From: an alpha proteobacterium SCGC AAA536-G10
GTDB lineage: Bacteria; Pseudomonadota; Alphaproteobacteria; Puniceispirillales; Marisalimonadaceae
Length of the DNA: 64,000 bases
NCBI GenBank assembly: GCA_000384615.1
Contig: ARQU01000001.1
Span: forward strand, 87,684 to 151,683
Reading direction: 5' to 3'
This document shows, piece by piece, positions 62,579 through 64,000 of this stretch; positions within the stretch are counted from its first letter, which is position 1; the number at the start of each line of letters is the position of its first letter. The notes below the pieces were generated by a model. The model was not told where the DNA came from. It saw only the letters and a program-made list of their open reading frames with translations, and searched no databases. The translations under genes were made by a program, and so were the position numbers.

Positions 62579-64000
62579 CTAGTTTTCTAGTAGTTCTTTA
62601 GTAATAATTTCTTTTGTAAATGGCATGGTTTTAACTGTTTGTCCTAAAGCATCAGCTATTGCATTTGAAATGGCTGCACCAGCAGGTCCAGCAACAACCT
62701 CCCCTACTCCTAAATAAGGAAATCCTTTTTGGTCTATAACACTAGTTTTTATATTTGGTATATTGTCAAATTCAATAATTTTATAAGTATTCCAATCTTT
62801 TGAAATTATTTCTTTAGTGTCAAATTTAACTTCTTCGTACAAACTCCAACTTGCAGCTTGTATAAATCCACCTTCTAATTGGGCTTTAATACCATCTTCA
62901 TAAGCCACTTCTCCAGCGTCGACAGAAATCCAAGCATTAATTAACTTAATTTCTAAATCATCATGTACTTTTAATTCCACACCAACAGCACAATAAGCTG
63001 CAGAATTTTTATATCTTGAAAATCCTATTCCTCTGTATGAGCCATCGATTTGAATATCTACTATCATATGATCTTTTAAATTTTTTATAACGTTAATAGC
63101 TCTTTCATCTTTTAAGTGGTTAATTCTAATTTCAAATGGATTAATATTTTTAGTTTTTGCCAACTCATTTAAAAAACACTCTAGTGCTATAACATTTGAA
63201 AATGCACCTAAAGTTCTGAGGGCTGAAGTACGAAGTGGTAAATCATGAACTAAATTTTTGACAAGTCTATTTTCTCGAAAATCATAGAGAGGATCTAAGT
63301 TTCTATGAATACCCATATGTGCTTTAGTTTTGGGGGTAGATTTATGTTTAGTGAAATTATTATTAATAAAATTGTAACTAATAAAGTTATGAAGTTCTGT
63401 ATTTGATGGCCTGGTCATGTAAGTATCTGAAAATGCCTCATTGGACCAATAAACTATTTTACCTTCATCATTTATTACTCCTGTTAGCTTGTTTAAAGAA
63501 GCACTTCCATAAGGTTCCCAACAATGTTCGTCTTCACGTGTCCATTTAAGTAGTATATGAATATCAGGAAATTTTTCAGACAAGACTGCTGCCTCAAATG
63601 CAACATCATCAGCTCCATTATGTCCGTAGCAACCTGAGCCAGGTCTAAATTTGAGTGTAACATTATTTGGATCTATTTTAAAGTATTCACTACATGATAA
63701 TTTTAGGTCATACAAGGCTTGACTGTGTGAGTAAATAGTAAACTTTTTATCAGTAAAAATTGCACAAGCGGCCGAAGGTCCGATGGGACCGTGCATAAGG
63801 TAGCCTTTTTTATATTCACTAGTAAGAGTTGTATAGTTCTTATCTTTAAATTCTTTAAGAGAAGGAATATTTTCATAAAAAGCTTCACCGCCTGATTTGA
63901 CCAAAAGACTTTCTTTGTTGTTATTTTTCAGAGAATTGTAGACAGTATCTTCAGAAAGTTTTTTAACTTCCTCCCAAACAATATTTTGTTTTATAATATC
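62579..64000 (-). CDS. Molybdenum hydroxylase large subunit (xanthine dehydrogenase/CoxL family), 5' end outside window
   Basis: This is the C-terminal part of a molybdopterin-binding subunit that hydroxylates aldehydes or N-heterocycles. The frame is open to the right edge (64000), so the roughly 470 residues visible are not the whole 700-800-aa subunit. Recognisable blocks are RPGSGCYGHNGADDVAFEAAVLS, TREDEHCWEPYGSA, DLPLRTSALRTLGAFSNVIALECFL and YRGIGFSRYKN. YLGVGEVVAGPAGAAISNAIADAL near the end carries the catalytic Glu (GVGE). A TTG at 63904 is internal. Neither the FAD subunit nor the 2Fe-2S subunit is in view; they would be upstream. Substrate unknown. Confidence 0.87.
   Translation of the reverse strand, partial: DIIKQNIVWEEVKKLSEDTVYNSLKNNNKESLLVKSGGEAFYENIPSLKEFKDKNYTTLTSEYKKGYLMHGPIGPSAACAIFTDKKFTIYSHSQALYDLKLSCSEYFKIDPNNVTLKFRPGSGCYGHNGADDVAFEAAVLSEKFPDIHILLKWTREDEHCWEPYGSASLNKLTGVINDEGKIVYWSNEAFSDTYMTRPSNTELHNFISYNFINNNFTKHKSTPKTKAHMGIHRNLDPLYDFRENRLVKNLVHDLPLRTSALRTLGAFSNVIALECFLNELAKTKNINPFEIRINHLKDERAINVIKNLKDHMIVDIQIDGSYRGIGFSRYKNSAAYCAVGVELKVHDDLEIKLINAWISVDAGEVAYEDGIKAQLEGGFIQAASWSLYEEVKFDTKEIISKDWNTYKIIEFDNIPNIKTSVIDQKGFPYLGVGEVVAGPAGAAISNAIADALGQTVKTMPFTKEIITKELLEN

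Noticed and set aside
1..64000. CRISPR array or intact insertion sequence
   Set aside because: No regularly spaced repeats, no transposase frame and no terminal inverted repeats with target duplications were seen.
41841..64000. A complete nicotine or nicotinate degradation pathway (alpha/beta hydrolase, isochorismatase fold, molybdenum hydroxylase)
   Set aside because: The three enzymes are only superfamily-level matches, are in separate transcription units, and key pathway-specific genes are not visible.

Overview
The window reads as chromosome of an AT-rich, densely packed marine-type alphaproteobacterium. The evidence is core synteny typical of the class (hflX ... mazG, recG-sdhE-mfd, mltB-rlpA-dacC-tmk-holB-metG-tatD), a strong A/T bias at third codon positions, frequent TTG starts, overlapping genes and almost no spacer. 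SAR11-like, HIMB59-like or AEGEAN-169-like lineages would all fit; the sequence alone does not let me choose.

Layout. (1) 1-11.8 kb is housekeeping: the 3' end of hflX, an inositol-monophosphatase-family enzyme, a short-chain dehydrogenase, mazG, a DUF502 membrane protein, recG, sdhE, mfd, a small lipoprotein, gloA and a D-threonine-aldolase-like PLP enzyme. (2) 11.8-23.2 kb is an accessory island ending at tRNA-Ser(UGA). Its left half carries a SxtJ / DUF5989 / NodU-type carbamoyltransferase / SGNH-hydrolase cassette with visibly less A/T-biased codons, then phage debris (a primase C-terminal fragment and a small HGG/STGP-type phage protein), a small orphan gene and a truncated metal-type permease. 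Its right half (about 18.2-23.1 kb) looks like a decayed integrative element. A 14-nt copy of the tRNA-Ser 3' end lies at 18203, two broken tyrosine-recombinase pieces lie at 22.3-23.0 kb, and two direct copies of a 100-bp structured repeat flank an epoxide hydrolase and a divergent, biotin-less carboxyltransferase-like protein. (3) 23.5-31.4 kb is core again: peptidoglycan enzymes, thymidylate kinase, the DNA polymerase III delta-prime subunit, methionyl-tRNA synthetase, TatD and a metallo-beta-lactamase-fold hydrolase. An unlisted-size 37-aa lipoprotein gene follows.

(4) 31.8-64 kb is one long catabolic and transport region with no recognisable transcription factor. It holds twin ACMSD-like amidohydrolases around a frameshifted luciferase-like monooxygenase, two Gfo/Idh/MocA dehydrogenases, a complete tripartite tricarboxylate transporter (TctB-TctA-TctC), an AEC carrier, a cyclase-family hydrolase, an orphan leaderless TRAP-type binding protein, an alpha/beta hydrolase, a tandem OsmC protein, an IlvD/Edd dehydratase, an SDR, a PDC-hydrolase-like amidohydrolase and a TauE/SafE exporter. 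After these come a CoA-ester module (epimerase, enoyl-CoA hydratase, class III CoA-transferase), an enolase-superfamily enzyme, a complete dipeptide-type ABC importer with a fused double ATPase, two beta-hydroxyacid dehydrogenases, an isochorismatase-fold amidase, a zinc alcohol dehydrogenase and a molybdenum hydroxylase that runs off the right edge. Together they look like uptake plus ring/CoA degradation of oxidised organic acids, amides or aromatic/heterocyclic compounds. The actual substrates cannot be read from sequence.

No CRISPR array, rRNA or intact insertion sequence was seen. The strongest items for follow-up are the tRNA-Ser-anchored decayed element with its paired structured repeats, the divergent carboxyltransferase-like protein inside it, the tandem OsmC protein with one thiol-less half, and the homopolymer frameshift in the monooxygenase.
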